NCBI GenBank assembly: GCA_034440615.1
Contig: JAOTOM010004290.1
Coordinates: 62,001 to 126,000 of the forward strand
Reading direction: 5' to 3'
DNA: 64,000 bases
Source of the DNA: Ashinkailepas kermadecensis
Lineage: Eukaryota > Arthropoda > Thecostraca > Neolepadidae
Shown: positions 1 through 10,928 of the stretch, in pieces
Layout: each line of letters begins with the position of its first letter
Position numbering within the stretch: position 1 is the stretch's first letter
Translations under genes and position numbers: made by a program
Notes under the pieces: model-generated
Database searches by the model: none
Told to the model about the DNA's origin: nothing
The model's input: the letters and a program-made list of their open reading frames with translations, nothing else

Positions 1-2487
1 ATCGTTGAGGGCTCTCATCTTGTCCTGGTTGGACAGGACGTCCATGAGGCTGGAGACGGCGTCGTAGTAGGAGTTCCACCTTTGAAAAAAAAGTTGAAAA
101 ATAATTAGAAACAAATAAAAAAAAACATATTTAACTGTTCTATTGTTGACGCTAACAAGATTATCTGATCTCAAATATTCATGATTGACTCTTACCTAGT
201 GACGCAGAAGGTTTTCAGCTTCCTCCCAGTCTTCTCCTTGATGGAGTTGCTCACCACCGAGCTGCGGTTCTGCAGGTTCCAGGTGGCCTGGGCCTTTGAG
301 GCAGCCTTGGTGAAAGGCGCCCTTGGGCCCTGGTTCCACCCTGGCACAGACTGCACGTCCACAGTGGCCATCAGGTTGATGGTGTGTGCACTGGAATTAA
401 AAAAAAACAAAATTAAGTTTTTATTTAAATTATTTAAATTTTTCAACTTGTAACATCCAGATACTTTTCTCATTTCTTCCAAAGTTATCTCACACAAAAG
501 AAACCTGTTGAAAGAATAAAAATATTATTGAAATAATAATTAATAATTAAGTGTACATACCCACATCTGTAGTGGACTGGCAGATGGACAGCCACTTCAG
601 GCGCCACCTGATGCAGCTGGACATGGAGGTTGCCAGGCTGGCCAACCACCACCTCCGGGCCCTCCTCCTCCTGTCCCTCCACGGCCACCTCCGCCGCACC
701 AAAGTGCCTAAACGCCGCCACGTAGTTGGCGCCGTTGTCCGTGGTGGTGGCCACCACCTTGTTGGCCAGGCCAAACTCCTGGTGGATGTCGGTGATGACC
801 TTGGCCAGGAGGTCGCTGGTCTGCTTCTCCTGCAAAAAAATATATTTAATAATTTATATTTATTTATATTTACCGATCTGAACGTCGTTAGCGACACGAT
901 TTATAAAAATGAAATTATATTTCTGGCAATGCAAGGTAACTTTAGTTCGTTTTTATATAGTTAAAAGGTTTCAACTTAAACTTTTTTTCTTTCTTATTAC
1001 CTTGATCTCCTTGCATGCCAAAGTGCAATGCTGGCGGCGGAGATCCTTGCCAATCCAGTGGCCAGTCATGCCAATGAAGGCCCTGCTGTGTGCAGTCCAG
1101 CTGTCTGCGGTAGTCGCGACATAGCTGGTGTCGTACAGCAGGTTGGAGATATCCGACTTGGCAGTGGCCGACACCTGATCGATGTCCCTCCCCAGGGTCC
1201 TCCTGGACGGCAGGGAGAAGTCCGGCGCGACGAGGCTGAAGAAGTGCCTGGTGCTGGGGTGCTCTACAATGCTCAAGGGCATCATAGTATCGATGAACCA
1301 CCTGAAATAGAAAATAAATATTAAATATGTTTATTTTTAGAACTTATGTAGCTTTACTAGTAGCGCTAGGTTAGGTATAAGTGTTTATTTTATAAAACTT
1401 TTATTATACCTGGTGAAAGTCTTCCTCAAGACCTCTGGGGTCACCCTGTCCTTCCTGCTGAAGGACTCCTCTATGGACATCTGGCGGCGGGTCCTCTTGT
1501 CGGGGAAGTCGTCCTCCCTGCCCTTGGAGCGGCCCCTCTTGCTGGCCCCATCCAGCGCTGCCCTGAAGGTGTTGAAGGTGCCCTTGTGCATCTGGAAAAA
1601 TAGAAATTAAATAAAACATTTATTATTTATAAATGTTTAGTTCATTGCGACTTTGTATGCTAAGTCTAAGTGCTAAAAAGTAAAAACTGTAGACAACTAT
1701 GCATTAAGCATCTACTCACATAAATTAAAAAATTTAAATTAATTTTTTTACATAAAATAATATTTTTTATTTACTTACACTCTCATAATGCTTCCTCAGG
1801 TTGGCCTTGGTCTTGGTGGTGTAGGTATATGTGGTAGCCTTCCCGCCCTTCTTGACGCATGTCTTCTCCTCACACTTAGCCCTCCCCATGTGGATCTTCC
1901 TTACATCCTTGTCCTTCTCAGTCTTGACATAAGACGACCAGGAAAAGAACCTGAAAAATTGTAAAATGTATCAAATATGTTTAAAATGAGAAAATCCAAT
2001 AGGCGATAACATAATAACGACGATAGCCATAAAAACGTAAAAAGCAAACTTATTTTTAAAAGTTATTTTAACTTTTTTTTACTCTTTAGTCTTTATTATT
2101 TAAGTCTTTAAATTAAAAATATTTAATATTATGACATTTAAATAACATTTTAAACTTACATCTGATGGTCCTCCAGCCCAGCCTTCAGCAGTCTGGTGCC
2201 CTCCTGCCTCTCCTGGGTCTCCACCTCCTCAGTGCCAGTCCCACTGTCGTCCTTGTCGTCCACGGACACCTGGAACGGCTGGGAGGGCTCCAGGAAGTGG
2301 GAGTCACTGATGTCGGAGATGCCCGACATCTGACTGACAAGCGGCGCCGCTCCAGAAGGTCCCGGTGTGCTGGATCGGATGCTAGCGCTAGCGCTAGCGC
2401 TGTTCTCCGAGTCCCCAGAGGCAGACACACTCCTGCTCCTGCTGTCACCTCCTCCTCTCTTCACAACTGTCCATGTTTATATTAACA
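1..2487 (-). CDS. BED-finger hAT transposase-like gene, 7 exons, 3' end beyond window
   Basis: Seven exons join in frame through GT-AG introns: about 2487-2160, 1950-1779, 1591-1410, 1301-1001, 829-561, 390-196 and 79-1 (continuing past the left edge). Exon 1 is Ser-rich and acidic. Exons 2-3 form a BED-type zinc finger (AKCEEKTC, then LRKHYES-MHKG across the junction). Exon 4 has the hAT core (MPLSIVEHPSTRHFF, TADSWTAHSRAFIGMTG). Exon 5 has TTDNGANYVAAF. The exon 5/6 join makes RCGAHTINLMATVDV, the hAT Cys-x2-His motif, and the exon 6/7 join makes VTRWNSYYDAV. The first two catalytic Asp (TADSW, TTDNG) are present; the Glu would lie beyond the window. Exons are GC-rich and introns AT-rich. 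The start is unclear: the ATG at 2472-2474 is out of frame, so translation may begin at a GTG near 2464 or in an upstream exon; a good acceptor lies near 2505. Intact splicing and frame suggest either a recently active intron-bearing transposon or a domesticated gene. Family membership is firm; host function is unknown. Confidence 0.85.
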
Positions 2488-2864
2488 ATCGCAGTGAAAC
2501 TGTGAAAGAAATGAAAAAAATTACAAAGTTCGTTGGTTAGACGGGTATAGACGGGTTCACACTTCACACAATGAGGAACGCTTTAAAATTTCGGGCGGTG
2601 CGTTCCTCTTACTTGCGTTCCTTTGAAAAACTTTGCGTTCCTGCGTTCTTATGTTTTCCTAAAAGGCAGTGCGTACGTACGCAAGAACGCAGGAGCGCAC
2701 TAAATGAACGCACTTGCCCGGCACTGGACGTTAGGATATGCTAGATTAGGTTATGTTGGTTATAGTTATTAGGTTATGGTATGGATTCACTAATGAGTGA
2801 ATCCATACCATTCCCACTGGAGTCTAAAAGCTACATCATATGAAAGTTATGTATAACCCCTGTA
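2488..2864. repeat. Inverted-repeat-rich spacer with a perfect 16-bp-arm palindrome
   Basis: No gene is seen. At 2585-2700 the words GCGTTCCT and AGGAACGC/AAGAACGC recur in both orientations around the 12-bp palindrome GCGTACGTACGC, as in a MITE. At 2776-2811 two perfect 16-base arms (ATGGTATGGATTCACT and its complement) flank 4 bases. A related half occurs at 30727-30752, so this is a dispersed element end. Confidence 0.45.
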
Positions 2865-3430
2865 TAACCGCTCCAAAAACCCACAAAACGTGTTGGGCCC
2901 CACAAAACGTGTCCTAGACACTAAACCTCGCGCTTGGGATCCCAACAAGTGACCACGGGGCCCCAAATATCGCGTTCAGGACCCAAAATTCCGTCGGTAA
3001 TCCCAAAATTTAATGTCGGTAATCCAAAGCGTACCGAGTTTTGCAAAAAGCGACATGGCATTCAAATATGCGCTGCAGCTCGAAATAAACACACCGGGAG
3101 CGCTAAATAAAAGCATAACGGAGGCCCTCAAGGCACACCAGGACCATGAGACCATATGGGACCTCGAAAACAGGCTGGGCCCTCAAAAAAGGAATTGATC
3201 GTAAGCAAGGAACAAAAAGACCGGACACTAAATAAACACATCGGCGTCTTCGAAAACGCGCCAATACCTAAACAAATATCATCGGTGTATAAAAAAGCAA
3301 AAAAGCTGTAAAAAAGAGCCCGGTCTCAAACATGTGCCGGGCCCCTAACAAAAATTGGCTGGAGCCCTAAAACACATCCATAGAAGAAGAAAAACGCAAC
3401 GGGTAAAAAAAATGAACACCTAGCTAGGCT
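2865..3430 (+). repeat. Degenerate ~30-bp array with GGGCCCC cores (copy 1)
   Basis: Short units alternate a GGGCCCC/GGACCC/GGATCCC core with an A-rich stretch and a CG-containing word, approximately CCCCAAAATCGCG. The same array appears in opposite orientation at 29225-30190 and briefly at 43070-43235, next to hAT-like ends. The 61-codon open frame inside it is not convincing. Confidence 0.5.
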
Positions 3431-3900
3431 CACGGCTCGGTAGCCAATCTGGGAGCTTATTTAACCAAAGAGATGAGATGCATAAAAGCTCAGTGTGTCT
3501 CCGGACTTCTTAATCATGAGAAAATGTGGGAAGAAGAGAACTAATACATCGAATTGAATTTATCGATTTTTTTCTAGCGAGCCGCATTACCAGGCATTCC
3601 ACATGTCAAATGTGGCACAAGACTATCATGTAACAGTAATTAGCAAAACGTGGGAGACCTAGCAGAAACCGAAGAAGCGCACGTATACGTGGGCTTCTCG
3701 CTTCGCCAATCTATAGATTGGCGAATGCGCCGACTACGCAAGGCGGGTGTACACGTGCACGAACGTTGGCGTTTTGGCGACCGGGCGTTATTAATTGGAA
3801 TGTCTGATATTGGCAAATTTTAAATTTTTTGGTGATTTCTTCAGGTGTAATTTCAGCAGTGTGAGGTGACTTTTCAAGGGATACCAAAATAAAAACCTTC
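3431..3900. other. Unassigned spacer
   Basis: I see no gene, array or element end here. A short near-palindrome (AATCTATAGATTGGCG) lies around 3707-3723. Confidence 0.3.
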
Positions 3901-4140
3901 AAACCGGATGGGGAGGGGGAGGGGGGGAGTTAGGGTTGAAATCCGATGATTCAGAAATCATGGTGGTAGATTTGGCCCCCTCCACAGGACAGTTAATTTG
4001 GTCACTAATTATTATATAACATAAATATATTGAACCCCTTTGATTTTTTTTTGGGAAATCCAGTGACTTTTTTAAATGGGGATAGGTGGGCACCTTCTAA
4101 ATCAGTTTGCCCCCTCCCGCAAATCCTAGGTACGCCACTG
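3901..4140 (+). mobile_element. hAT-type MITE end, CAGTGGCGTACCTAGG class
   Basis: The segment ends with CCTAGGTACGCCACTG, the complement of a CAGTGGCGTACC hAT terminus, and is rich in GGGGAGG/CCCCTCC runs. The phrase GAAATCCG(A/G)TG and the subterminal region match 12840-12944, another copy of the family. The left end and duplication were not found, so the copy is partial or diverged. Confidence 0.55.
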
Positions 4141-4169
4141 CCATGGCATGACATAATTTGACCTGTTGA

Positions 4170-4690
4170 TGGCTATGATCCGGCGCAATGGACGGTGTAC
4201 TTCGCGGCCCGGTCCGTCACAGTGGACGGTGTGCTCCGCGGCCCCGGTCCGTTACAATGGACGGTGCACTCTACGGCCCTGATCCGCCACAGTGGACGGT
4301 TTGTTCTGCGGCCCTGATCCACCACAGTAGATGATGTACTCCGCGGTCCTGATCCGCCGCAGTGGACGCTATGCTTCGCGGCCCTAGTCTGCTATAGTAG
4401 GTGTGCCCCACGGCTCCGGTCCACCACAGTGGACGGTGTACTCCGCGACCCTGGTCTGCCACAGTTGATGATGTACTCCGCGGCCCTTGTCCGCCACAGT
4501 GGACGGTGTGCTCCACGGCTCCGGTCCGTTACGGTGAACCATGTGCTCCGTGGCACCGGTCCCCCAGAGTGGATGGTGTGCTTCGCGGCTCTGGTCCGCC
4601 ATAGTATAAGGTGTGCTCCACAGCCACGGTCTGCCACAGTGGACGGTGTGCCCTGCGACCCTGGCCCGCCACAGTGGACGTCAGGGTCGA
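4170..4690. repeat. 36-bp minisatellite, about 14 units
   Basis: The core CACAGTGGACGGTGTGCTCC recurs every ~36 bases with drift, at about 4184, 4219, 4255 and 4291 and onward to 4675. Because 36 is divisible by 3 and the unit lacks stops, several frames on both strands stay open and should not be called genes. Two decayed units recur near 4956-5020, suggesting a formerly longer array. Confidence 0.85.
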
Positions 4691-5914
4691 AAAAACGACC
4701 TTTTCCTGCATTTTTTGCCATCCATAGCATTATCCTTTTCACAAAATTATGCTCCATGTTGTTTCCTCCAGTGTTTTTAATTTGGACGTCTGATGGTGTT
4801 GTTCGACAATGAATTGCCCTGTGGTAAAGTGCTCAAGATTCACCTGAAACTTCAAAGTGAGATTCTGATGCCAAGGTTTGAAGGAAAATATCCTATCCGT
4901 ATTCCATCACTCAGAAATTGTCCTCTCCTTATCCAGGATTGCAAAGTATAAATCCAGCCCTGGTAGACGGTGCGTTCTCCACGGCCCTTGTCAGTCACAG
5001 TGAACGGTGTGGGATTTGTCACGGCTTTGCATCATCTTTCCGAGCAGTTTTGTGTGTATTAGTTGTCACTTTCTCCGCATTCTACCATTCACCTTACCAT
5101 TAATAGGTACCAATGCCACCCATGCATTAATATTTCCCAATTCATCACAGCCATTGAATCTGCTTGAGACACACGGCCAGAAATGCTTTTTGGTACGGCA
5201 CCCTTGTGGCCTTATTCGTGTCCTTCGAACCTATATGAAGTCTTCCACGTGTTTCTAGTGTCCGACATTTTGCACCTCTTTATATTTGCTCTTCATATGC
5301 TTTAGATTTGCTTTATATAATAAGGTCCGGTCACACGAAGTCGGGTCATCTCGGATCATTGTTTGTTCACACAATGTCATGGTGTACGACTTTGGTGGCT
5401 CTAAAACCGAATTAAAATTTCAATTCACAAGGAACAGTATAGCATTCGGCATAAGACGACATTGCGGGCGCAATGTCGCCAAGGACGCTGACGCGCACAA
5501 AAATCCCAACTCCACATACAAGACGGCAGTGTAGAATATGCATAATACTTGACCTGACCTAACACCATTGACCTTGTCACATATTTGAAAGCAGAATGTC
5601 TATGTCATTCTTTTATCATGTTCTGCACGAAAAGCTTTCCCCTTACTGCGATAAGAAGACAGAATTTGACCTGACCTCCGTTTAGTAACCGTGACCTCGA
5701 TAAAAATTTTGGGAAAGCAGAGTTGTTTGATTTGATGAAAGAACAGTATGATCTGGATTTGGTGTTGCTATGCCGCAATTGCTGCAAATTGTGGCATTTT
5801 GGAGATTTGGGAATACTATCCTCCTTGGTCCTCCGTCCTAAGTCAATTTCAAGGGGAATTATAAATCAAATTGGTGAATGAGGTCAAGAAGGCAAATATG
5901 GTGAGGTCCTAGCA
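4691..5914. other. Unassigned spacer with a small palindrome
   Basis: No convincing gene. A perfect 10-base-arm hairpin lies near 5458-5480 (CGACATTGCG, GG, CGCAATGTCG) in a segment beginning GGTCCGGTCACACGAAG at 5324, which looks like a MITE. The remainder shows no repeat or domain that I recognise. Confidence 0.3.
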
Positions 5915-6031
5915 CCACCAAAGTCTGAAAATATAGTGGGCGAAATCCGATGATTTTTTTTGTTGGGGGGGGGCTAGTATGTTGACACTTTGCCCCCCCC
6001 GCCCCATGTTTTTCAAAAATCGACACCCCTG
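5915..6031 (-). mobile_element. hAT-like end, CAGGGGTGTCGATTT class
   Basis: Read on the minus strand this begins CAGGGGTGTCGATTTTTG, runs through G-rich and A-rich tracts and reaches CCCACTATATTTTCAGA. It matches the left ~110 bases of the large element starting at 28571. The other end was not found, so this is probably a truncated copy. Confidence 0.6.
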
Positions 6032-6119
6032 GGCATCAATGACGTTTTGGACATTACTAATGATGCAATACAGATGTTAGACCCGGAATTTGACCTCAGG
6101 TTACCTATTTAGCACCACT

Positions 6120-6760
6120 TTGTCAGGTCAGTTACGTGTTCCAGTTACTGGAACCGGGTCGCCGGCCCGACTGCTCCGTCGGGCGGCTCGGTGCAATCGG
6201 CTTCGCAAAGAAAGGAGTGAAGTACAGGAATAAAGTATGGAAACGCTTAGGTACACAATGACAAACAGTAGTTTTCAGGATGTGTAGGGAGTAACATGCA
6301 AAGTGACATCGATCGCATGACAGTCATTTGCATTTATGACAACATTCCAGTTGACAAAGTTTGGTTCCATTAACCTGTCATGAACTTGACCTGACTTGAC
6401 CTCGGTGATCTAACATGAGCTTGAAACTATACAGCATAACAATATACATCAAACAAGTCGCTAGTGTCTTCAAGAACACTTTCTTTTGCCAACATACGGG
6501 AAGCGCATCAGCGCCGATTTTCGTGGTCTGGCGCTACGAAATGTTTTGACTTTAACGGCCTCTAACGCGAAAATGTTTCGGCCGATTTCCATTTTCCTGC
6601 TTTAAACGACGCGCCGGACATTTCTAAGAAGGTATGTAAAATTGGCGTATGTCGACCGATAAAATCTGGAGTTATGTACGAAAAACCGGAGGGGTGGGCG
6701 GATTTCGCCCCCCACCCCCTCCAGTGCGCGTGTTAAAAACATTGTCCTCTAAAGTTTTCA
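6120..6760 (+). repeat. Dispersed ~600-bp repeat X, copy 1
   Basis: From GGTGCAATCGGCTTCGCAAAG through AATGACAAACAGTAG and CATTTGCATTTATGACAAC to the TGGGCGGATTTCGCCCC stretch, this matches 19800-20390 nearly end to end with scattered substitutions. This copy is more GC-rich and keeps more CG dinucleotides. No coding domain was recognised. Confidence 0.75.
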
Positions 6761-7254
6761 TTCGTTGAGCGCACAGCTTGGCTTAGCTCCCTGTGGGAGT
6801 CAAAGTTGTGGCCGTGCCGAGGTAGAACCTGCCGCGGCGCCGCATCAGGTCACTGACGCCGTATGTCACTGCAAGGGCGCCAGCGTTGCGCTGGAGTATC
6901 GGCCGAAACGGTGCATAAGCGTCAACGTTCATGCCCCGTTTCTGGGACGGGCATGGGCGTTGGGCGTGGAGGGGAAACGAGCGAAGAGGGATTCTGCACT
7001 GCTGCGGATTCTCGGTTCCTCAGCTAATTACGATGCAGCCCTTTAAATTGAAATCGTGGGCGTAGCGCCTTAATTATGTCTCAAGGCCCTTATAAACTTT
7101 TTTTGATCCTCGGTTCCCTATTACGGTTATCTTAAGGATGTCGAATCCATTTCTTACATAGAACAACTTACGTGTTCGTTTAATCAGCGTCAGTCTACAG
7201 CGAAAGTGTCTGAAACAAGAATGTGCTAAAAAGTGGAGGAAAAGGATGACGGTA
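6761..7254. other. Unassigned spacer
   Basis: A 93-codon open frame at 6765-7046 starts with ATG but matches no family I know and has no supporting splice context, so I do not call it. No repeat is evident. Confidence 0.25.
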
Positions 7255-7450
7255 CTTCTGTTGGGGGGTCCGGGCCACGTCGGGCTGGGCGGTGTCGGAG
7301 CGGGCTCTGGGGGCACTGGCGGCACTGCCGGGTGGGTGGGTCGCTGTGCGGGCGACTGCGGCCGGCCGCCGCCGGCGGGCCGGCTGGATGGTTGGTGCCG
7401 TGTGTCCCCTCGCCCACCGCTTCTGCAACCGCTCCGACATCCTACCAACC
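7255..7450 (+). repeat. Dispersed GC-rich repeat Y, copy 1
   Basis: The segment GGGGTCCGGGCCACG through GGGCTGGGCGGTGTCGG to CCGCTTCTGCAACCGCT matches 58735-58935. Open frames on both strands come from base composition and are not convincing genes. Confidence 0.6.
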
Positions 7451-7566
7451 TTGCCGCGGCCCGTCGCCACCACTACACGAATTTATATAGCGAGGCTAGG
7501 CTCCTATCCACACCACATACGCCCGTGAGTGCGCCCGGCTGGTCATGTAGCGAGGAGGGGTTGTGG

Positions 7567-8243
7567 GCTTCGGGTGTGACGTGACACTGATGGATGGCCA
7601 TGATAGAGGTACACGACCTGGGTACTGTCACCGCCGCCGGCACTCGTCCATTTACAGGACCCACCCGTGTACCCCCAGACAACAACACATCCACCATCCA
7701 CTCACCCCCCCCCCGCACACATACAGCATCGACGTTCTCGCATCAGCCGTTTACAAGTAGGCCTCGAAACGGGTAATTAATATGCATTCGGGACTAACCA
7801 AGTCCCCAGTGAAAGGAAGTACGACTCGCTAAATGCTTGCGTAACACTGGAGGGGAAAATTGTGGGCGAACTCGTTTTCGTATTATTAGGGACCGAATGA
7901 TCGTGCGGAATGAAAGGAGCGAGTGAGTGTTGCATAAATGCTTAAAGGGGTACTTTTAAGAACCAGTGGAATTGGTTCGATTTCAACGCAAGTATTCAGC
8001 TGTCAGAAACCTCACTGCCAAAATTGTACTGGATATTACCCGGGCCCTGCTTGCATCTGGCTGCCCCGAGAACGTCGATGCTGTGTGTGTGCGGGGGGGG
8101 GGGGGTGAGTGGATGGTGGATGTGTTGTTGTCTGGGGGTACACGGGTGGGTCCTGTAAATGGACGAGTGCCGGCGTCGGTGGCAGTACCCAGGTCGTGTG
8201 CCTCTATAATGGCCATCCATCAGTGTCACGTCACACCCGAAGC
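7567..8243. mobile_element. Foldback element with ~183-bp inverted arms
   Basis: Arms at 7567-7748 and 8059-8243 are near-perfect inverted copies. They start GCTTCGGGTGTGACGTGACA and run inward through ACCCACCCGTGTACCCCCAG to GCATCGACGTTCTCG. The ~310-base centre has no recognised gene. No target duplication is obvious (flanks TTGTGG and ATCACT). Open frames in the arms, including the one over the 11-G run at 8093-8106, are by-products. Confidence 0.75.
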
Positions 8244-8938
8244 ATCACTGGATGAATGTGCCCCCTCCCGCTCCATGGAAGCTGGTGTCCCTTCAGGAAG
8301 GCTCGATTGCACCCCTCTTGTTCCTCGCTCAACGGATTCTTCAGACAGAGATTCCCCTCCGAAGAAATGGCGCCCCTCCAGACAAGTGACCATCTCACAA
8401 ACTTCATTAAACCTGATGACGATAAGTCAAGCACCAGTGTTTCATTGTAAGCTTGTTTGCTCCTGTGAAAAACTCACACTTGTCAGTGAAGTCGCTTGAT
8501 TGAGATGGGGTTGCGGGTGTTGCCCCACCATCGTTATGTCAGTGGGTGGGACGCAGCTGATCCACTGCCGTCTGATTCAACTGGCCCGTCATGTCGCCTT
8601 GACGCCGGTCCCACCATAACGCAGCAAACTAGACCACAGTCCTGATGGCAGAGCGCCGTGGGCGTTCTCGCTGCCAATCGCGTTCGCCAGACTCATGCCG
8701 TGTTCAGTGAGCACAGCCGCTACCAAGAGACAATGTACTCCAGATGTGCGGCATTCAGTGTTTCCGTTGTGTGGCGAGCAGCCGTCGATCAGCGAGGACG
8801 GCAGCGCCAATGGAGCGGTATCGACACAGGTGCGCCTGTCGACCCACTGCTCATACACCAGCACGTGACAAATGGTGCTCAACCGACTGGCACCAGGCGC
8901 TGCCCAACCGCCATTGGCTGAGACAGGTCGGAGCCGGG
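8244..8938. other. Upstream region of a TATA promoter
   Basis: No gene is recognised. An inverted CCAAT word (ATTGG, 8912-8917) lies ~25 bases before the TATA box, so this interval may hold regulatory sequence for the promoter at 8939. Open frames on both strands (8589-8981) overlap the promoter and look fortuitous. Confidence 0.3.
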
Positions 8939-9006
8939 TATAAAAGTGCTGGGTGGCCGACGACTGTCTCATCAAGTGCAATCTTCTAGGCGCTTGGTAG
9001 TCAGGT
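8939..9006 (+). promoter_or_regulatory. TATA-box promoter, initiator and first splice donor
   Basis: TATAAAAG at 8939-8946 is followed 32 bases later by the initiator-like TCATCA (proposed start A at 8971). After a proposed 34-base leader exon comes a consensus donor CAG|GTGAGC, with the GT at 9005. This is the layout of an arthropod gene with a short noncoding first exon. The likely partner is the acceptor at 10921-10923, just before the ATG at 10929; that link is inferred from spacing and strand. Confidence 0.55.
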
Positions 9007-9254
9007 GAGCCAGCGAACCATTCAAGTGTCCCCAGCCCCCTCCAGCCGGGAATTAATTATTGGGGCTTCGGGTCGCGCTGCCTTGAGCTTTGGACTTCAA
9101 GGCACATCCGGGCAGCACGACATACCCGATCAAGCTACCGAGATGCCGTCAACCCATAATATTAACAATACGGGAATAGTTGGGGTGCAAAAATAGCGGC
9201 AATGGTCTGTCGACTAGCTCGCCTAGATGCCCCCGTACCGCAGTCAGAGGATCT

Positions 9255-9520
9255 GGAACCATACCAAACCGTACCTCGACAAGCAACTTATTGAATGATC
9301 AGAATCCATACCTCGACAGGGAACTTGTGGAATGATCGGAAACCATACCTCGACAGACAACTTGTGGAATGATCTGGAACCATACCTCGACAGGCAACTT
9401 GTGGAATGGTCGGGAACTATACCTCAACAGGCAACTTGTGGAGTGGTCGGGAAGCATACTTCAACAGGCAACCTGTGGAGTGATCGGGGGCCATACATCG
9501 ACAGGCAACTTGTGCACGTT
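9255..9520 (+). repeat. 37-bp minisatellite, 7 units
   Basis: The phrase CATACCTCGACAGGCAACTT recurs every 37 bases with GTGGAATGATCGGAAC between. Units begin near 9268, 9309, 9346, 9383, 9420, 9457 and 9494. It lies in the proposed intron of the secreted repeat-protein gene. Confidence 0.85.
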
Positions 9521-10589
9521 TTTGCCTTCTTGGACCTCTTACCTGGGGATGTTTTGTTTTGTTTTCCACATCCCCACAAGCACGTAGACGTGCACACACT
9601 ATAATCTACGAGAGATGTTTCACTTTCCGGCAATCTTACGAGACCGTTTCGCACAATTGGTGAACAAAATATATTAACATGCTGAACTGCGTGAGATGTA
9701 GTAGCAAATGAACGTCCTACACTGGTATGCTGTGCCGCAATACGGGTAGGTGTGCAGTTCAGACTACCCGTCAGGCGGTTTCGTGGCAGGGTCTCACTCT
9801 GTAGGATTGGTAGAGCGCTGGATTCTACACTGGATGTCATACAGACAAGACAGCTGACGAAGTGCGTTGTGCACGTTTTACCGGTGGCCCGCTGTGAGGC
9901 GGCGCCTGCGGATGACGAACGCTGCGGAGTGAGGTGGATGATAAGCTGCTCCCGCGGGAATGCCGCCGCAAACCCCTTTTTGAAACATACATTGGGAGCA
10001 CTTCAGGAGAAATGTTGTGATTGAACTTGGTGAATCTCAAAATGAGAACTGCGGATCTGGCTAAGAGTGAATTTTGAGTGAACAAGATTCGAACTTGAAA
10101 CGCTGTGTTTCAACGTTAGAGCTGTTGAAACTTGAAAGTCATCCACCAGTTGAAATACCGTCGCGATTGCGAACCGCTTCCTTTAATCACAGCTTAAGAG
10201 CATGTCATGAACATTATTGGAATAATAGTAAGAAAAAACAAAATTTGAAGAACATATATGACTCTGAGTGCATAACCTATAATGCAAAATGGTCTTAGAA
10301 TGATTATGATTCCGGTTTCAAAGACGTGACGGTCGAGCTGGAGCACACCGATCAGATGAATTTCTGTACCATACCTGACGGAGTACACCCACATGGGCTT
10401 CGGCCTGCCTCGTAGCGACATATCTGCCGGCATCATCATCTTCCAGAAGTCTGATTTACCTACGATCAGCGATTTCTTAGCGTTGGGACATGCAAAAGTG
10501 AGAACAGCGTATACCTTCTGATAATTGTTCCTGCCGCTTTTCAACGCTTGGGAGGGTAACACATAGGATGCGTGTTTTCGTGATATAGA

Positions 10590-10860
10590 TTGTGGACATT
10601 GTTATATATTTATGTATATTGTTACGGGTGTATGGATATTGCTATAGATGTATGGATATTGTCATGGATTTATGGATGTTGTTATGGATTCATCGATCCT
10701 GTTGTATATTTATTGACATTGTTCTATATTTATGGATATTGTTAGAGATGTATGGATGTTGTTGTATATGTATTCGCATTGTTATGGATTTATGGATATT
10801 GCTATGCATTTATGGATATTGCTATGCATTTATGGATATTGTTATAGATTGCGTGTGTAA
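10590..10860 (+). repeat. ~30-bp AT-rich minisatellite
   Basis: Units of the form TATGGATATTGTTATAGATT repeat about nine times with substitutions. The array ends ~65 bases before the coding-exon acceptor. The 106-codon frame across it is a by-product of a 30-base unit without stops. Confidence 0.8.
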
Positions 10861-10928
10861 CTCCTTGAGTGCCTCCTTGCTTCTCCCACACGCGACGACG
10901 CTGACCTGTTAACTGCGCCGCAGGCAGC

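Noticed and set aside
6765..7046. 93-codon ATG-started frame
   Set aside because: No domain, signal peptide or splice context; composition matches the surrounding GC-rich DNA.
10194..10562. 122-codon minus-strand frame
   Set aside because: It has a protein-like stretch (SLRGRPKPMWVYSVRYGTEI) but lies inside the proposed intron of a plus-strand gene, ends in hydrophobic AT-rich sequence, and has no recognised domain or splice support.
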